In this document: positions 1 through 9,293 of the stretch, piece after piece
Layout: every line of letters begins with the position of its first letter
How positions within the stretch are numbered: position 1 is the first letter of the stretch
Source of the DNA: Rapidithrix thailandica
GTDB lineage: Bacteria; Bacteroidota; Bacteroidia; Cytophagales; Flammeovirgaceae
Assembly: GCF_039710355.1 (NCBI RefSeq)
Contig: NZ_JBDKWZ010000019.1
Coordinates: 1-64,000 of the forward strand
DNA length: 64,000 nucleotides
Direction: 5' to 3'
The notes under the pieces: generated by a model
The model's input: only the letters and a program-made list of their open reading frames with translations
Told to the model about the DNA's origin: nothing
The model's database searches: none
Made by a program: the position numbers and the translations under genes

Positions 1-2448
1 TGGCCATGGACCGCCAATCGTTTTGCTTTATTTAATTTTAGTACAACGGAAGACGGTGTAGATGGTATTGCCGATTTCGACTGGTTTCGCTATCAAGATA
101 CCTTGTCACAAACTGAAACCAGGCAAAATACCTCCTCTTCTACAAAGACATCAACAAGTATTTGGTTTGATAAGCCAGGGAAGTCGTTTGAAGAGTCGTG
201 CCCCATAGGAAACGGACGCCTTGGCGCCATGGATTTAGGTGGCATAGCGACAGGCCGAATTGTGTTAAACGAAAGCTCAATGTGGTCTGGGGGGGAGTAT
301 CCAGCCGATAGATTAGACGCTTATCAATCGCTGCCCGAAGCACGTGAAAAATTATTTGCTGGCGATTATGAAGCTGCATCCGAATTACTTAAGGAAAAAT
401 TTAGCTATGCCGATGGGGTAAAAGGCTGGTGGGAAACCGACCAGTTTGGGTGTTATCAAACCTTAGGGGATTTAACTCTTCAATTTAATGATGCAAGCCC
501 TAAGTTTACAGATTACCACCGCGAGCTTGATTTAATGACAGGAATTGCCACAACAACCTATACACAAAATGGCATTACATATACTCGTGAGTTAATTGCA
601 TCAAAACCCGAAGAAATTATCGCTATGCGGATTTCGACTGACAAAGCGGGGGAGTTAAACTTTTCGGCAGCATTGTCTCGAAAAGAAATAACGGCTCCGC
701 AAGAGCTCGCATCTCCATTTTATAGCGAAAACAATTTGCAAATCATGGAAGGGCAATTACCCTTTACACCTCCGGGAGATAATATTAATGTTGGGGGCAT
801 AAAATATATGGCGGTTTTGTCGGCTCAAATACCAAAAGGAGAGCAAGGCATTATAAATACTACTGCAAACGGCATTCAAATTAAAGATGCTACCGAAGTC
901 ATTTTATTTGTTTCAGCGGGAACCAATTTAAGAAATCCACAGTATAAGTCACAAGTTCGAGAACGGATAAAGTTAGCCGAAAACCTTTCGTTTGAAACGC
1001 TGAAATATAATGCAGCGAATCTTCATCAATCGTTTATGGAGCGTTGTAAATTAACTTTACCCGATGGTAAGAACTCGCATTTAACAACCCCCGAAAGAGT
1101 TAAGTTAGTAAATGCAGAACCTGATCCGTCATTAGCGGCATTATTCTTTCAATTTGGCCGGCATTTAATGGTAGCTGGTTCCCAACCGGATTCCCCATTG
1201 CCTTTAAATTTACAAGGCATTTGGGCAGAAGAATTGAGTACACCATGGCGTGGCGATTTTCATAGTAATATTAATTTACAAATGAATTATTGGCCTGCTG
1301 AAGTTACAGGGCTTTCGGATTGTCATTTGCCTCTATTAGAGTTTATTAAACCTGTTGCAAAAAGTGGTGAACAAACAGCAAAAGCGTATTACAATGCACC
1401 CGGTTGGATGGCCTACCATACTCAAAACCCCTGGTACGAAACGGCACCTTCCCATTTACCCGCTTGTGTTGGTCCTGTTTGTGGCGATTGGTTAACACAG
1501 CATATCTGGATGCATTATAATTTCACACGCGATAAACAGTTTTTGAAAGCTAACTATTTTTTATTAAAAGGGGCTTCAGAGTTTATGCTTTCAGCTTTGG
1601 TAAAAGACCCCAAAACAGGGAGTTTGGTTACCAATCCATCGAATTCCCCAGAAAACGAATTTTACTACACCAAAAAGGATGGTACAAAGGGAAAAACAGC
1701 GTTTTGTGTGGGCTCAACCTTCGATATGCAAATTACCCGGAGTTTGTTTGAAAACACAGCTGAAGCTGCCCGTATTTTAAAAATTGATAAAGCCTTTGCT
1801 AAAAAATTAGACAAAGCTCGATCGCAGTTAACGCCTACTCAATTGGGCAAAGACGGCCGTATTATGGAATGGCAAGAAGAATTTGAAGAGGTAGACCCCA
1901 AGCACCGCCATGTATCGCATTTATGGGGACTGTACCCAGGCAATGAAATAACCCTTGCAAGCCCAGAATTGATGGAAGGTGCCCGTAAGAGTTTGTTAGT
2001 GCGTGGCGACCATGCAACAGGTTGGAGCATGGCTTGGAAAGCCAATTTTTGGGCGCGCTTACACGATGGAAATCATGCCAATATTTTAGTAAATAATTTA
2101 ATAGCCAAAAGTGCTCCCAATTTATTTGATAGTCATCCGCCATTTCAAATCGATGGTAATTTTGGAGGCACAGCTTGTGTAGCCGAAATGTTATTGCAAA
2201 GCCATGAAAAATTAGATAAAGGAGATATTATCATCGATTTATTACCGGCATTACCCGACACTTGGAAAGATGGTAAGGTGTCTGGTTTGCGAGCACGTGG
2301 AAATTTTATTGTAGATATTGAATGGCAAAACGGTCAAGTTACAAAAGCAACTGTTGAGTCTGTTAAGGGAACAAAAGCACAAGTACGATATAATGGTAAG
2401 GTTAAAACAATAGAAACAGAAGTCGGTAAAACTGAAATCACCAATTAA
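1..2448 (+). CDS. GH95 glycoside hydrolase with GH43-type tail, 5' partial
   Basis: The reading frame is open from base 1, so the N-terminus lies outside the window; the TTG at 103 is not the real start. Residues 1-34 end in the motif ADFDWFRYQ, the usual end of the beta-sandwich that follows GH43 catalytic domains. From about residue 50 to the end is a complete GH95 domain (alpha-L-fucosidase / alpha-L-galactosidase): NGRLGAMDLGG, NLQGIWAEELSTPW, the HSNINLQMNYWPAE active-site stretch, MEWQEEFEEVD (region of the general acid) and FQIDGNFGGT (region of the catalytic Asp). GH95 enzymes invert terminal alpha-1,2-linked fucose or galactose on glycans such as xyloglucan. I infer a secreted two-domain enzyme acting on a plant or algal hemicellulose. 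Leucine is mostly TTA here, while neighbouring genes prefer TTG, and an IS remnant follows, both consistent with transfer. The GH95 call is firm; GH43 for the missing part is an inference. Confidence 0.9.
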   Translation, partial: WPWTANRFALFNFSTTEDGVDGIADFDWFRYQDTLSQTETRQNTSSSTKTSTSIWFDKPGKSFEESCPIGNGRLGAMDLGGIATGRIVLNESSMWSGGEYPADRLDAYQSLPEAREKLFAGDYEAASELLKEKFSYADGVKGWWETDQFGCYQTLGDLTLQFNDASPKFTDYHRELDLMTGIATTTYTQNGITYTRELIASKPEEIIAMRISTDKAGELNFSAALSRKEITAPQELASPFYSENNLQIMEGQLPFTPPGDNINVGGIKYMAVLSAQIPKGEQGIINTTANGIQIKDATEVILFVSAGTNLRNPQYKSQVRERIKLAENLSFETLKYNAANLHQSFMERCKLTLPDGKNSHLTTPERVKLVNAEPDPSLAALFFQFGRHLMVAGSQPDSPLPLNLQGIWAEELSTPWRGDFHSNINLQMNYWPAEVTGLSDCHLPLLEFIKPVAKSGEQTAKAYYNAPGWMAYHTQNPWYETAPSHLPACVGPVCGDWLTQHIWMHYNFTRDKQFLKANYFLLKGASEFMLSALVKDPKTGSLVTNPSNSPENEFYYTKKDGTKGKTAFCVGSTFDMQITRSLFENTAEAARILKIDKAFAKKLDKARSQLTPTQLGKDGRIMEWQEEFEEVDPKHRHVSHLWGLYPGNEITLASPELMEGARKSLLVRGDHATGWSMAWKANFWARLHDGNHANILVNNLIAKSAPNLFDSHPPFQIDGNFGGTACVAEMLLQSHEKLDKGDIIIDLLPALPDTWKDGKVSGLRARGNFIVDIEWQNGQVTKATVESVKGTKAQVRYNGKVKTIETEVGKTEITN

Positions 2449-2494
2449 TTTATGGTTCAAGTGAAAACAATATTCAAATCATTATGTCCTTTAA

Positions 2495-2784
2495 CTATGT
2501 TATCAACCCGCTGTGCGAGTTAAGTTTATGCATCCAGGCACGCTGCCAACTACCCTCCTTGCTCCATTTCCTGAAGTGGTGGTATATGGCTCCAAGCTTG
2601 GTCTTATTGCTTCTAATCAGTGACTTACAGAGTAGAAGCGACCAATGAACACCTGTTTTGAACTTGTAAAGAATGGCATTGACAACCTCCCCTAAGGGAA
2701 CCTTGCTGACATAGCCACGTTTGGCTTTGCTTAAATAGGGAATAAAATGCCTAATTATCTATCTTTGTTTAGAATGCGTATCAT
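2495..2784 (-). pseudogene. IS5-family transposase N-terminal remnant
   Basis: Translated on the minus strand, 2495-2762 reads IRHFIPYLSKAKRGYVSKVP, then ILYKFKTGVHWSLL, then YHHFRKWSKEGSWQRAWMHK before a TAG stop. This is the DUF4096-type N-terminal domain of IS5-group transposases (pattern: basic KRG-x-Y, ILY-x-hk-TG-x-W, FxxWxxxGxW). An ATG at 2784 starts a frame that stops after nine codons, and the transposase frame is open only beyond a TAG, so a frameshift separates start and body. The catalytic DDE part is absent. An imperfect hairpin (TTAGTGG/CCACTAA) near 2796-2822 may be part of an old IS end. It lies directly behind the atypical GH95 gene. Confidence 0.75.
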
Positions 2785-2923
2785 GCTCTTGGGTTTAGTG
2801 GGAGGTCAGATATCCACTAAGTCCGGAGTTGATACGTGTTTTTTCATTTTTTTATTCGTAAAGTTCAAATCACTTCAGTATTAAAAAAATAAAAAAGTAT
2901 AAGACGATTAGAACGTATTCCAA

Positions 2924-3502
2924 ATGAAAAGACCTTCTTACATCTCTACCAAAAGTACCTTTACAATTACATTATTGGTGATATTTCTGACAGTTATCGG
3001 AGTATGGTTATTGGGACTGGGAAAGGAAAGAACCCTCATCGAAAACTCGGTTTGGTCTACCGGTATCTTATCGATTTCCTTTTTTCTTTTTATTTCCATC
3101 GGATTGTATAGAGGAGTGAAATTACAAGATAACCTGGGTAAAATCACGGACCGCTTTTCGATGGAAACCGTAGGTGAATGGCATGACGGGATGTTGGCTG
3201 GTAACTTGAAATTTCCGGATGAAGGGGATAATTTCTTGATAAACCTGCTTATTTGGCTGGTACTTATGATCGTGTTCAGCATATTCATTTGGGTGTTTGG
3301 AGCGATCCTTTGGATGGGAATATTGGCATTTGTTGCCATGCTCTATTGGATCTTTTTTAGAGCGCTCAGGTTGGTTTTCAAAAAATCGATGATCTGTAAA
3401 GGCAAGCCGGATAAAAGTATGCTGTATGGTGCCGGATATACGTTGATGTATACTTGTTGGATTTATGGAGTGATCTATTTAGTGTCGTTTTGGAAGGGCT
3501 GA
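2924..3502 (+). CDS. Hypothetical four-TM membrane protein
   Basis: A 192-residue protein not recognised by family. Hydrophobic segments lie at about residues 12-32, 43-64, 106-150 (two closely spaced spans) and 168-188. Between spans 2 and 3 is a hydrophilic stretch of about 40 residues with GEWHDGMLAGNLKFPDEGDN. There is no signal peptide, lipobox or catalytic motif. It stands alone, downstream of the IS remnant and convergent with ccsBA. The ATG start follows an AT-rich leader. It is likely a real inner-membrane protein; no function can be given. Confidence 0.7.
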   Translation: MKRPSYISTKSTFTITLLVIFLTVIGVWLLGLGKERTLIENSVWSTGILSISFFLFISIGLYRGVKLQDNLGKITDRFSMETVGEWHDGMLAGNLKFPDEGDNFLINLLIWLVLMIVFSIFIWVFGAILWMGILAFVAMLYWIFFRALRLVFKKSMICKGKPDKSMLYGAGYTLMYTCWIYGVIYLVSFWKG

Positions 3503-3546
3503 AAAGAGTAGGGGGTGAAGGTTGAGGACTATAGGCTAAAGAAGCA

Positions 3547-3579
3547 GGCAGGCCCTTCTCCCGGAGGATACGGCCTGCC
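3547..3579. terminator. GC-rich hairpin between convergent genes
   Basis: GGCAGGCC (3547-3554) pairs perfectly with GGCCTGCC (3572-3579). It lies between the convergent membrane-protein gene and ccsBA. There is no clear T-run on either side, so termination is only a guess from position. Confidence 0.3.
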
Positions 3580-3619
3580 ATAGGACAGAAATAAAATTTC
3601 CGGAGAAATGCTATTCTTT

Positions 3620-6600
3620 TCAGGCAAGGACTTTTTCTTCAGTTTCTTTGCCTTTATTGCTTTTTTGAAGCTTCTTAAACTTTCGATACTGAATATAAGA
3701 AACTACTGCGAGCAAGGCCACGAAAGCGATGGTCCAATACACAAAGTCGGGCACTGGTACGGGATCGCCTTTGGCGTAGGAATGTAAACCCGCCAAATAG
3801 TAATTTACACCAAAGGAGGTCATCAAAATAGAGGCAAACGCTAACAAGCCGGCCAGGTTAAAAGCATAATGCCCCTTCATGCCCGGAACGAAACGCATAT
3901 GTAGAACAAATGCATATACTATGATACTGATCAATGCCCAGGTTTCTTTGGGATCCCAGGCCCAGTAGCGACCCCAGGATTCATTGGCCCAAACCCCTCC
4001 TAAAAATGTACCGACTGATAAGAGAAACAGTCCGATGGTCATGGACATTTCGTTGATACAGGTCAATTCCGTAATACTTTTACTCAGGGCCTTTTGGTTG
4101 TTTTCATTTTTGAAAATCATAAAAAACAAACTGAGTGTACCGAGTAAGGCCGACAAAGCAAGGGGGGCATAACTTCCGACAATTATTGCGACATGGATTT
4201 TAAGCCAGTAAGATTTCAGCACAGGTACCAGGTTGGTAATCTCCGGGTTAAGCCAATCCAGCCAGGCTACAAAAAGTAACGTACCGGAAAAAAGAACGGA
4301 AAGGGGTAAGGTAAAATCGGATTTTTTGCTGAAGACCCAACCAAATAGTAACAGTGACCAAGATACCAAAAGGGTCATTTCGTAGCCATTACTCCAAGGA
4401 GCATGCCCACCGGCATACCAACGTAAAAGCAAGTTGAAGGTGTGTAAGAGAAAGACGGCCATCGATAAAGCCAACATAAACCACCAGGAGGCTTTTACCC
4501 AAGTCCGTTTAACAGCAAAAACTCTCACAATTGCCAGGACTAACATGATGGGCCCTAATATCCAACAAACTTTAAAGAGAAAGCTAAACAAGTCGAGCCG
4601 GTTGTATAAGAGTTCGGCTTTGACTTGCTCTTCAGCTGGTAACACTGCTTCACCCATCTTGTTTTGATAGGTTTTAATATAGTCCAAATACTCTTCCGGT
4701 TTTTCCCATTGCTTATCGGTACGGGCTTGTTGAATGCTTTGATAATAGATCGGTAGAATATTTTTGACAAATACACTGTCCTCACCCTTGAACACGGAAG
4801 CATCTTGTTGCCCAGGGTACCAGGTATGCGAAGGATCATTGGGCAGAGGAAAGATTTTTAAATATTTTCCGCTAAGGGTATGATATAGAATATTAAACCG
4901 TTCATCCACATTGATCAATTCATTGTCCAATTCGGAGCGTTCGGCAGGTTTTTTCAAATTGGCTTTTTCTACTTGTTCGAATAAGAGGTAATTGCCTTTT
5001 TCATCAAAAAAGTCCCGGAAAGCTGCCAGGCTTTTTGAATTCACAGGGACAATCTTTTGAATTTCCTTCCCTTTTTTAGGATCAATCTTGATTAAGGGAA
5101 TGAACGACCAAGCTGTTGGTTCGGCATTGATAGCCAAGAACACCTGATCGGCTGAGTACGTATAAGTTTCTTCTTTTACTTGAAAAGTATAATGCGTTTT
5201 GCGCATCAACTTTCTTAAAAATTCGGAAGCCAGGGAATTGATGGGTTTGATGCGTCCGTCCAGGTCTTGCACCAATAAGGCCCCAAAGTTATCCGCATGA
5301 TTGGGTGCGATGTATTGTAGCGAAAGCCAATGGGTAATGTCTTCTTCATTGAAAGATTCCAATGAATCAACTTCGTTTGCTCTTGAAGAATAGGGGAGAG
5401 CGACAAGTAATGTCAAAAATACGGCTACCGGGACGCTTCGTTTTTTCAAGGAATTCAATTGTTTGTTTAATTGTAAAAAGCGGGAACCCTTACCGAATAA
5501 GGTAAGGAACATACCCAATCCCATGAGAAAGTAGCCCATATAAGTGATTTGTGTACCCCACCAATCGTGATTTACAGAGAGTACGGTACCTTTTTCATCC
5601 GTATCATAAGAGGCCTGAAAAAAGCGATACCCTTTGTAATCAAGTACATTGTTCATGAAAATACGGGTGGGCGTTTCTTGACCTGCATCCATCACGGTGA
5701 CCTCACTGGCATAGGATGAGGGGCTTTGTGAACCCGGATACCGCTCCAATTGAAAATCCCGCAGATACAATGAAAAAGGAAGCTCGTGAACTTTCGGTCC
5801 ATAACTCAGTACACAGTCGGCTCCTCCCACCTGTATTTGCTCTGGCCGGCTGATAAATCCTTGAGCAGACCATAAGTTCGCCTGTTGCGTTTCCCCGTTA
5901 AAGCTTACTTTCACAATCGTTAAATCGTCCAGTTGCTTGGCTTTTTCTTTGTCTTGACAAGTCACATATTTTAGCGAAGAATTGGCATGAATGGCCGGTA
6001 TGGTAAACCGCAAGTTGTGGTGTTGATAGAGGGTGCGGAGTTTCAGTTTGGAATAACTCCCCCCCGGCAATATTCCCGCTTCCTGTGTATCCATATGCAT
6101 AAATTGTAAAGGGACAGGATGACACATATAAAACCCGGAGTCCGTTTCGACCAAAGAGATCGTATTTTTTGTTTGGGGGCCAAATTGGAACGTCAGATGT
6201 TTGGTGTGGACTTGTTGCCCTTTTTGCAGAAAATGGTCCTTTCGCCCGGATGAGTCGGCCACAACTAACTGTAATAGTGCGCTCCCTTGGGTGTCTGGTA
6301 TGATTTGAGGCTCGGCTTGTGGTATAAACTGAACAACTTCCAGGGCAATGGTTTTGTCTCCCATAGAGATTTCTTGATGGAAATCATGGTCGAAAAGACC
6401 TAGTTTTTCCTGAAATTCAAAGGCTTGTTGCCAGCCTGGAGTTTCGATCATTCCCGAAAGGTAAAATTTCTCTGTAATCATCCGGTTGTTGGCTTGGTTC
6501 TCCCGGATGCGGAGGATGCCTTCAAAACCCAGATAGCGGGTCACCCAGGCTCCTGCCAACACCAAAATGAAGGCGAGGTGAAACAAGAGAATCGGGAGTT

Positions 6601-6823
6601 TTTTTCTTTGTAAAAGTTTATATTTGAAAATATTTCCAATAAAGTTTACTCCTAACAGGAGCATGATCCACTCAAACCACCATGCTTCGTAGACCAGGTT
6701 GCGGGCAGCCGGAGTACCAAAATCATTTTCTACAAACGTGGCGGTTCCCATTGCCAAAGCATAAAGGAAAAATAAAACCAACGTTGTTTTTCCACTCACT
6801 ATAAGACTCCAAATAGTTCTCAT
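3620..6823 (-). CDS. ccsBA: Fused cytochrome c synthetase CcsBA (NrfI-like)
   Basis: At 1067 residues this is a ResB/CcsB-CcsA fusion of cytochrome c maturation system II, which delivers heme across the membrane and attaches it to CXXCH motifs of apocytochromes outside. The N-terminal ResB part has TM spans near residues 9-30, 48-66 and 76-95, followed by a long periplasmic part with TPTRIFMNNVLDYKGYRFFQ near residue 390 and a further span near 420. The C-terminal CcsA part (about 740-1040) has multiple TM spans and the tryptophan-rich WWD heme-handling motif WGRYWAWDPKETWAL near residue 945-960. It is the third gene of nrfH-nrfA-ccsBA. In Wolinella succinogenes the nrf operon carries a CcsBA homologue, NrfI, needed for the unusual CX2CK heme of NrfA; the gene order here suggests the same role, possibly alongside general cytochrome c maturation. 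Confidence 0.95.
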   Translation of the reverse strand: MRTIWSLIVSGKTTLVLFFLYALAMGTATFVENDFGTPAARNLVYEAWWFEWIMLLLGVNFIGNIFKYKLLQRKKLPILLFHLAFILVLAGAWVTRYLGFEGILRIRENQANNRMITEKFYLSGMIETPGWQQAFEFQEKLGLFDHDFHQEISMGDKTIALEVVQFIPQAEPQIIPDTQGSALLQLVVADSSGRKDHFLQKGQQVHTKHLTFQFGPQTKNTISLVETDSGFYMCHPVPLQFMHMDTQEAGILPGGSYSKLKLRTLYQHHNLRFTIPAIHANSSLKYVTCQDKEKAKQLDDLTIVKVSFNGETQQANLWSAQGFISRPEQIQVGGADCVLSYGPKVHELPFSLYLRDFQLERYPGSQSPSSYASEVTVMDAGQETPTRIFMNNVLDYKGYRFFQASYDTDEKGTVLSVNHDWWGTQITYMGYFLMGLGMFLTLFGKGSRFLQLNKQLNSLKKRSVPVAVFLTLLVALPYSSRANEVDSLESFNEEDITHWLSLQYIAPNHADNFGALLVQDLDGRIKPINSLASEFLRKLMRKTHYTFQVKEETYTYSADQVFLAINAEPTAWSFIPLIKIDPKKGKEIQKIVPVNSKSLAAFRDFFDEKGNYLLFEQVEKANLKKPAERSELDNELINVDERFNILYHTLSGKYLKIFPLPNDPSHTWYPGQQDASVFKGEDSVFVKNILPIYYQSIQQARTDKQWEKPEEYLDYIKTYQNKMGEAVLPAEEQVKAELLYNRLDLFSFLFKVCWILGPIMLVLAIVRVFAVKRTWVKASWWFMLALSMAVFLLHTFNLLLRWYAGGHAPWSNGYEMTLLVSWSLLLFGWVFSKKSDFTLPLSVLFSGTLLFVAWLDWLNPEITNLVPVLKSYWLKIHVAIIVGSYAPLALSALLGTLSLFFMIFKNENNQKALSKSITELTCINEMSMTIGLFLLSVGTFLGGVWANESWGRYWAWDPKETWALISIIVYAFVLHMRFVPGMKGHYAFNLAGLLAFASILMTSFGVNYYLAGLHSYAKGDPVPVPDFVYWTIAFVALLAVVSYIQYRKFKKLQKSNKGKETEEKVLA

Positions 6824-6929
6824 TATTGGTTCACGGATATGGTTATTAAGAATAAAGAATTGGGGGATTGAAAGAATGAATATTTCGGAAGGTTAAACTT
6901 TTTACTTGTGGGAGTCACCTCCTTCTCTT

Positions 6930-6973
6930 TTTTCAATAGAGGTGTTGATATAATAATACACCTCTATTGAAAA
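6930..6973 (-). other. Perfect 16-bp hairpin between nrfA and ccsBA
   Basis: TTTTCAATAGAGGTGT (6930-6945) and ACACCTCTATTGAAAA (6958-6973) form a perfect 16-bp inverted repeat around a 12-nt AT loop, in the 163-bp gap between nrfA and ccsBA. There is no U-run after it in the direction of transcription. It could be an mRNA-processing or stabilising hairpin that sets the ratio of nitrite reductase to synthetase, or a partial terminator. Confidence 0.7.
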
Positions 6974-6986
6974 TCTATTTACCCGT

Positions 6987-8492
6987 TTATTGCTGACTGA
7001 TTTCTACATCCTGTTTTCCCGGAGTCTTATTGTTTGCCATCCAGGTAGGCAAGAGGTTTTTCTTAAATTCCGCCTTCTCTGATTTTAATTTTTCCATGTC
7101 CAGACCTACAAATACTTGAGCTTTTTCTTTGGTATTGATATCCGGATAAGGTACAGGCTGATTGTGTCCTAATTCGGAAAGCAACCGAGCCAATTTAATC
7201 CTTGCTTCTTGCGCAATGTCGATGCCTGAGCCGACTACCCGGCTGATTTCCACCGGAGAGTGGAAAGATCCTCCATGAGAAGCAGCCGCAAAATCCCAAC
7301 GCCATTGTGCATGACGAATGTCCTGAAGGATGGCTTTCATTTGGCTTTCGGAAGCACCCAGTTCCCAGGCTTTGCCAGCCTCTACATGGGCACGAACAAG
7401 CAATTCTTCCAGTTTATTCTGATTGAATTTGATCTGGTTCTGACGGGTATAAACATCTTCGATCAAGTCTTTGGCATCCTCCCGGTGGCATACCTGGCAA
7501 GAGTTGGCCACGTTGTTGAGCGGAGATTGGATATGGTGGTCGGTGAATTTCTGTCCACCTTCACTGGTGTAAGGCATATGACAATCGGCACAAGAAACGC
7601 CCCGTTTGGCGTGGATTCCGGTGCTGAAGACTTCATAGCCGGGGTGTTGGGCTTTTAACATTGGCGTTTTGCTGATGGCATGCGTCCAGTCCGAAAACTC
7701 GATTTCATCGTAATATTTTTCCATATCTTCTACACTCGTTCCGTTTTTCCAAGGAAAGACCAGGTAGGGAATCCCTTCTTTTCCGGGAAGCTTTTTGTTA
7801 AAATAGTATTCTACATGGCATTGAGCACAAACCAAAGAGCGCATTTCCTGATGAGAAGCCTGGTTGATATCTTTTCCCATCGCTTCAAACGCCTCGATCA
7901 AGGCCGGACGCGAAATTTGAAGACTCATCGTATTCGGCTCGTGGCAATCTGCACATCCAATAGGGTTTACGACCTCAGCACCTTTGTCAGCCCACTTTCC
8001 GGAGTAAAATTCGGCAATTCCATTTTCATTCATTAAGCGGGGCACATCCGGACTTTTACAGGTCCAGCAAGTACTGGGCATGGGGCCATCGCCTTCTCCT
8101 TTCGGGCCTCCGGTACGCAAGGTATTATGAATATCATCAATGGCATAAAAGTGCCCGCGAGGCTGGCTGTAATCTTTGGAAAAACCATAGCCTGCCCAAA
8201 GCACTACCATACGAGGGTTTTCGTCCAATGCATCGCGAAGAGCGTTGCCATTGTGCAAGCTTTTGAAAGTGGTATCTGATGTTTTTAAAAACGATTGATA
8301 TTGACGGGGATAGTTTTTGCCCCAAACGTCATTGCGCGGCTCATTGGCACCGATTTCCGTTTGCGGTTGATAAGCAAAGCGCGCTTCTGTCTTCCGGCTG
8401 ACAATGCTCGAAGCCAATATTCCCAGAAAAAAGAAAAGGATTACGGTGGCTATGAATAGTAGCCAATTGCGTACGTTAGTTTTACCAGCCAT
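6987..8492 (-). CDS. nrfA: Ammonia-forming cytochrome c nitrite reductase
   Basis: NrfA reduces nitrite to ammonium with six electrons, as a periplasmic pentaheme dimer fed by NrfH. The 501-residue sequence has the NrfA signature: the active-site heme motif CWTCK at residues 142-146 (lysine ligand), then four CXXCH motifs, CADCH 180-184, CAQCH 222-226 (followed by VEYY, which carries the active-site tyrosine), CADCH 301-305 and CQVCH 332-336. An N-terminal TM/signal segment spans about residues 10-30, so it may stay membrane-anchored. Length matches the family. It is the second gene of the operon, 99 bp after nrfH; the ATG start is preceded by that spacer. This supports respiratory nitrite ammonification in low oxygen. 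Confidence 0.98.
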   Translation of the reverse strand: MAGKTNVRNWLLFIATVILFFFLGILASSIVSRKTEARFAYQPQTEIGANEPRNDVWGKNYPRQYQSFLKTSDTTFKSLHNGNALRDALDENPRMVVLWAGYGFSKDYSQPRGHFYAIDDIHNTLRTGGPKGEGDGPMPSTCWTCKSPDVPRLMNENGIAEFYSGKWADKGAEVVNPIGCADCHEPNTMSLQISRPALIEAFEAMGKDINQASHQEMRSLVCAQCHVEYYFNKKLPGKEGIPYLVFPWKNGTSVEDMEKYYDEIEFSDWTHAISKTPMLKAQHPGYEVFSTGIHAKRGVSCADCHMPYTSEGGQKFTDHHIQSPLNNVANSCQVCHREDAKDLIEDVYTRQNQIKFNQNKLEELLVRAHVEAGKAWELGASESQMKAILQDIRHAQWRWDFAAASHGGSFHSPVEISRVVGSGIDIAQEARIKLARLLSELGHNQPVPYPDINTKEKAQVFVGLDMEKLKSEKAEFKKNLLPTWMANNKTPGKQDVEISQQ

Positions 8493-8591
8493 TGTTTCGT
8501 TGATTTAATCTATGATTCAGAGTTTTAATTTTTTTTTATGAATTTTTAAAGGCCGTCATTTTAATGAAAGCCACTTTAGAGATGTGATTGA

Positions 8592-9212
8592 CTACTGGTC
8601 GGAAGTCTTTTGAGTTTTGTCCTTTTCCATCTCTTTTTTGATCCACTCCGGCACTATCAGTTCTTTTTCCTCTTGTGATTTCAAAGGCTCAATATGATAT
8701 CCGATTGCCGAAAGGCTTCTTACTCTGCCATGGGGTACTTCCCGGTGGCATTCCCAGCACAAGCGGTTGGTGCGACTGTTGATGTGATCGGCTACCCAAG
8801 AGGCGGTTTGAGCGTCAGTCACCTGATCGGTATGACAACGGATACAGTTGTCTTGAACTACTGCTACCGAAGGCGGCCGCATCTTGATGGTTTGAGGTTC
8901 CATGCGCAGGGTGAAAACAGAGGCATGGTACAAACCGTCCTTCGCTTTAAAATAGTAGGTGTTGGCTATATGATCATGGGGTACATGACAATCGTTGCAA
9001 CTGGCCACTTCCCGGTGAGAACTATGTTTGTAAGTAATGTACTGAGGCGTCATCACATGGCAATTGATACAGGCCCGCGGATCATCTGACAGATAGGAAT
9101 ACGCTTCGGATAAGCGGATCATATAGATGCCCAACCCCAGAATTGCTCCTAATAAAATGATCACCGGAACTTGCCATTTTGGCGGTGGAATTAAAAATTT
9201 AAACATGCTCAA
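8592..9212 (-). CDS. nrfH: NrfH tetraheme quinol dehydrogenase subunit
   Basis: NrfH anchors NrfA in the membrane and passes electrons from menaquinol to it. The 206-residue protein has an N-terminal TM segment (about residues 14-34) and four CXXCH motifs: CINCH 48-52, CNDCH 72-76, CIRCH 123-127 and CWECH 152-156. CINCHVMTP is the typical first heme of the NapC/NirT/NrfH family, where the nearby methionine serves as heme ligand. The C-terminal 35 residues are charged. It is the first gene of the operon, and a palindrome resembling an FNR/CRP box lies 82 bp upstream. Confidence 0.97.
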   Translation of the reverse strand: MSMFKFLIPPPKWQVPVIILLGAILGLGIYMIRLSEAYSYLSDDPRACINCHVMTPQYITYKHSSHREVASCNDCHVPHDHIANTYYFKAKDGLYHASVFTLRMEPQTIKMRPPSVAVVQDNCIRCHTDQVTDAQTASWVADHINSRTNRLCWECHREVPHGRVRSLSAIGYHIEPLKSQEEKELIVPEWIKKEMEKDKTQKTSDQ

Positions 9213-9293
9213 GGTTGTGTAGTGTATTTGTTTGCCTGAGCTAAATTATCATTCTTTCTATTGAAATTAAAGAGGTATTTGGAGGTAAAAAAG

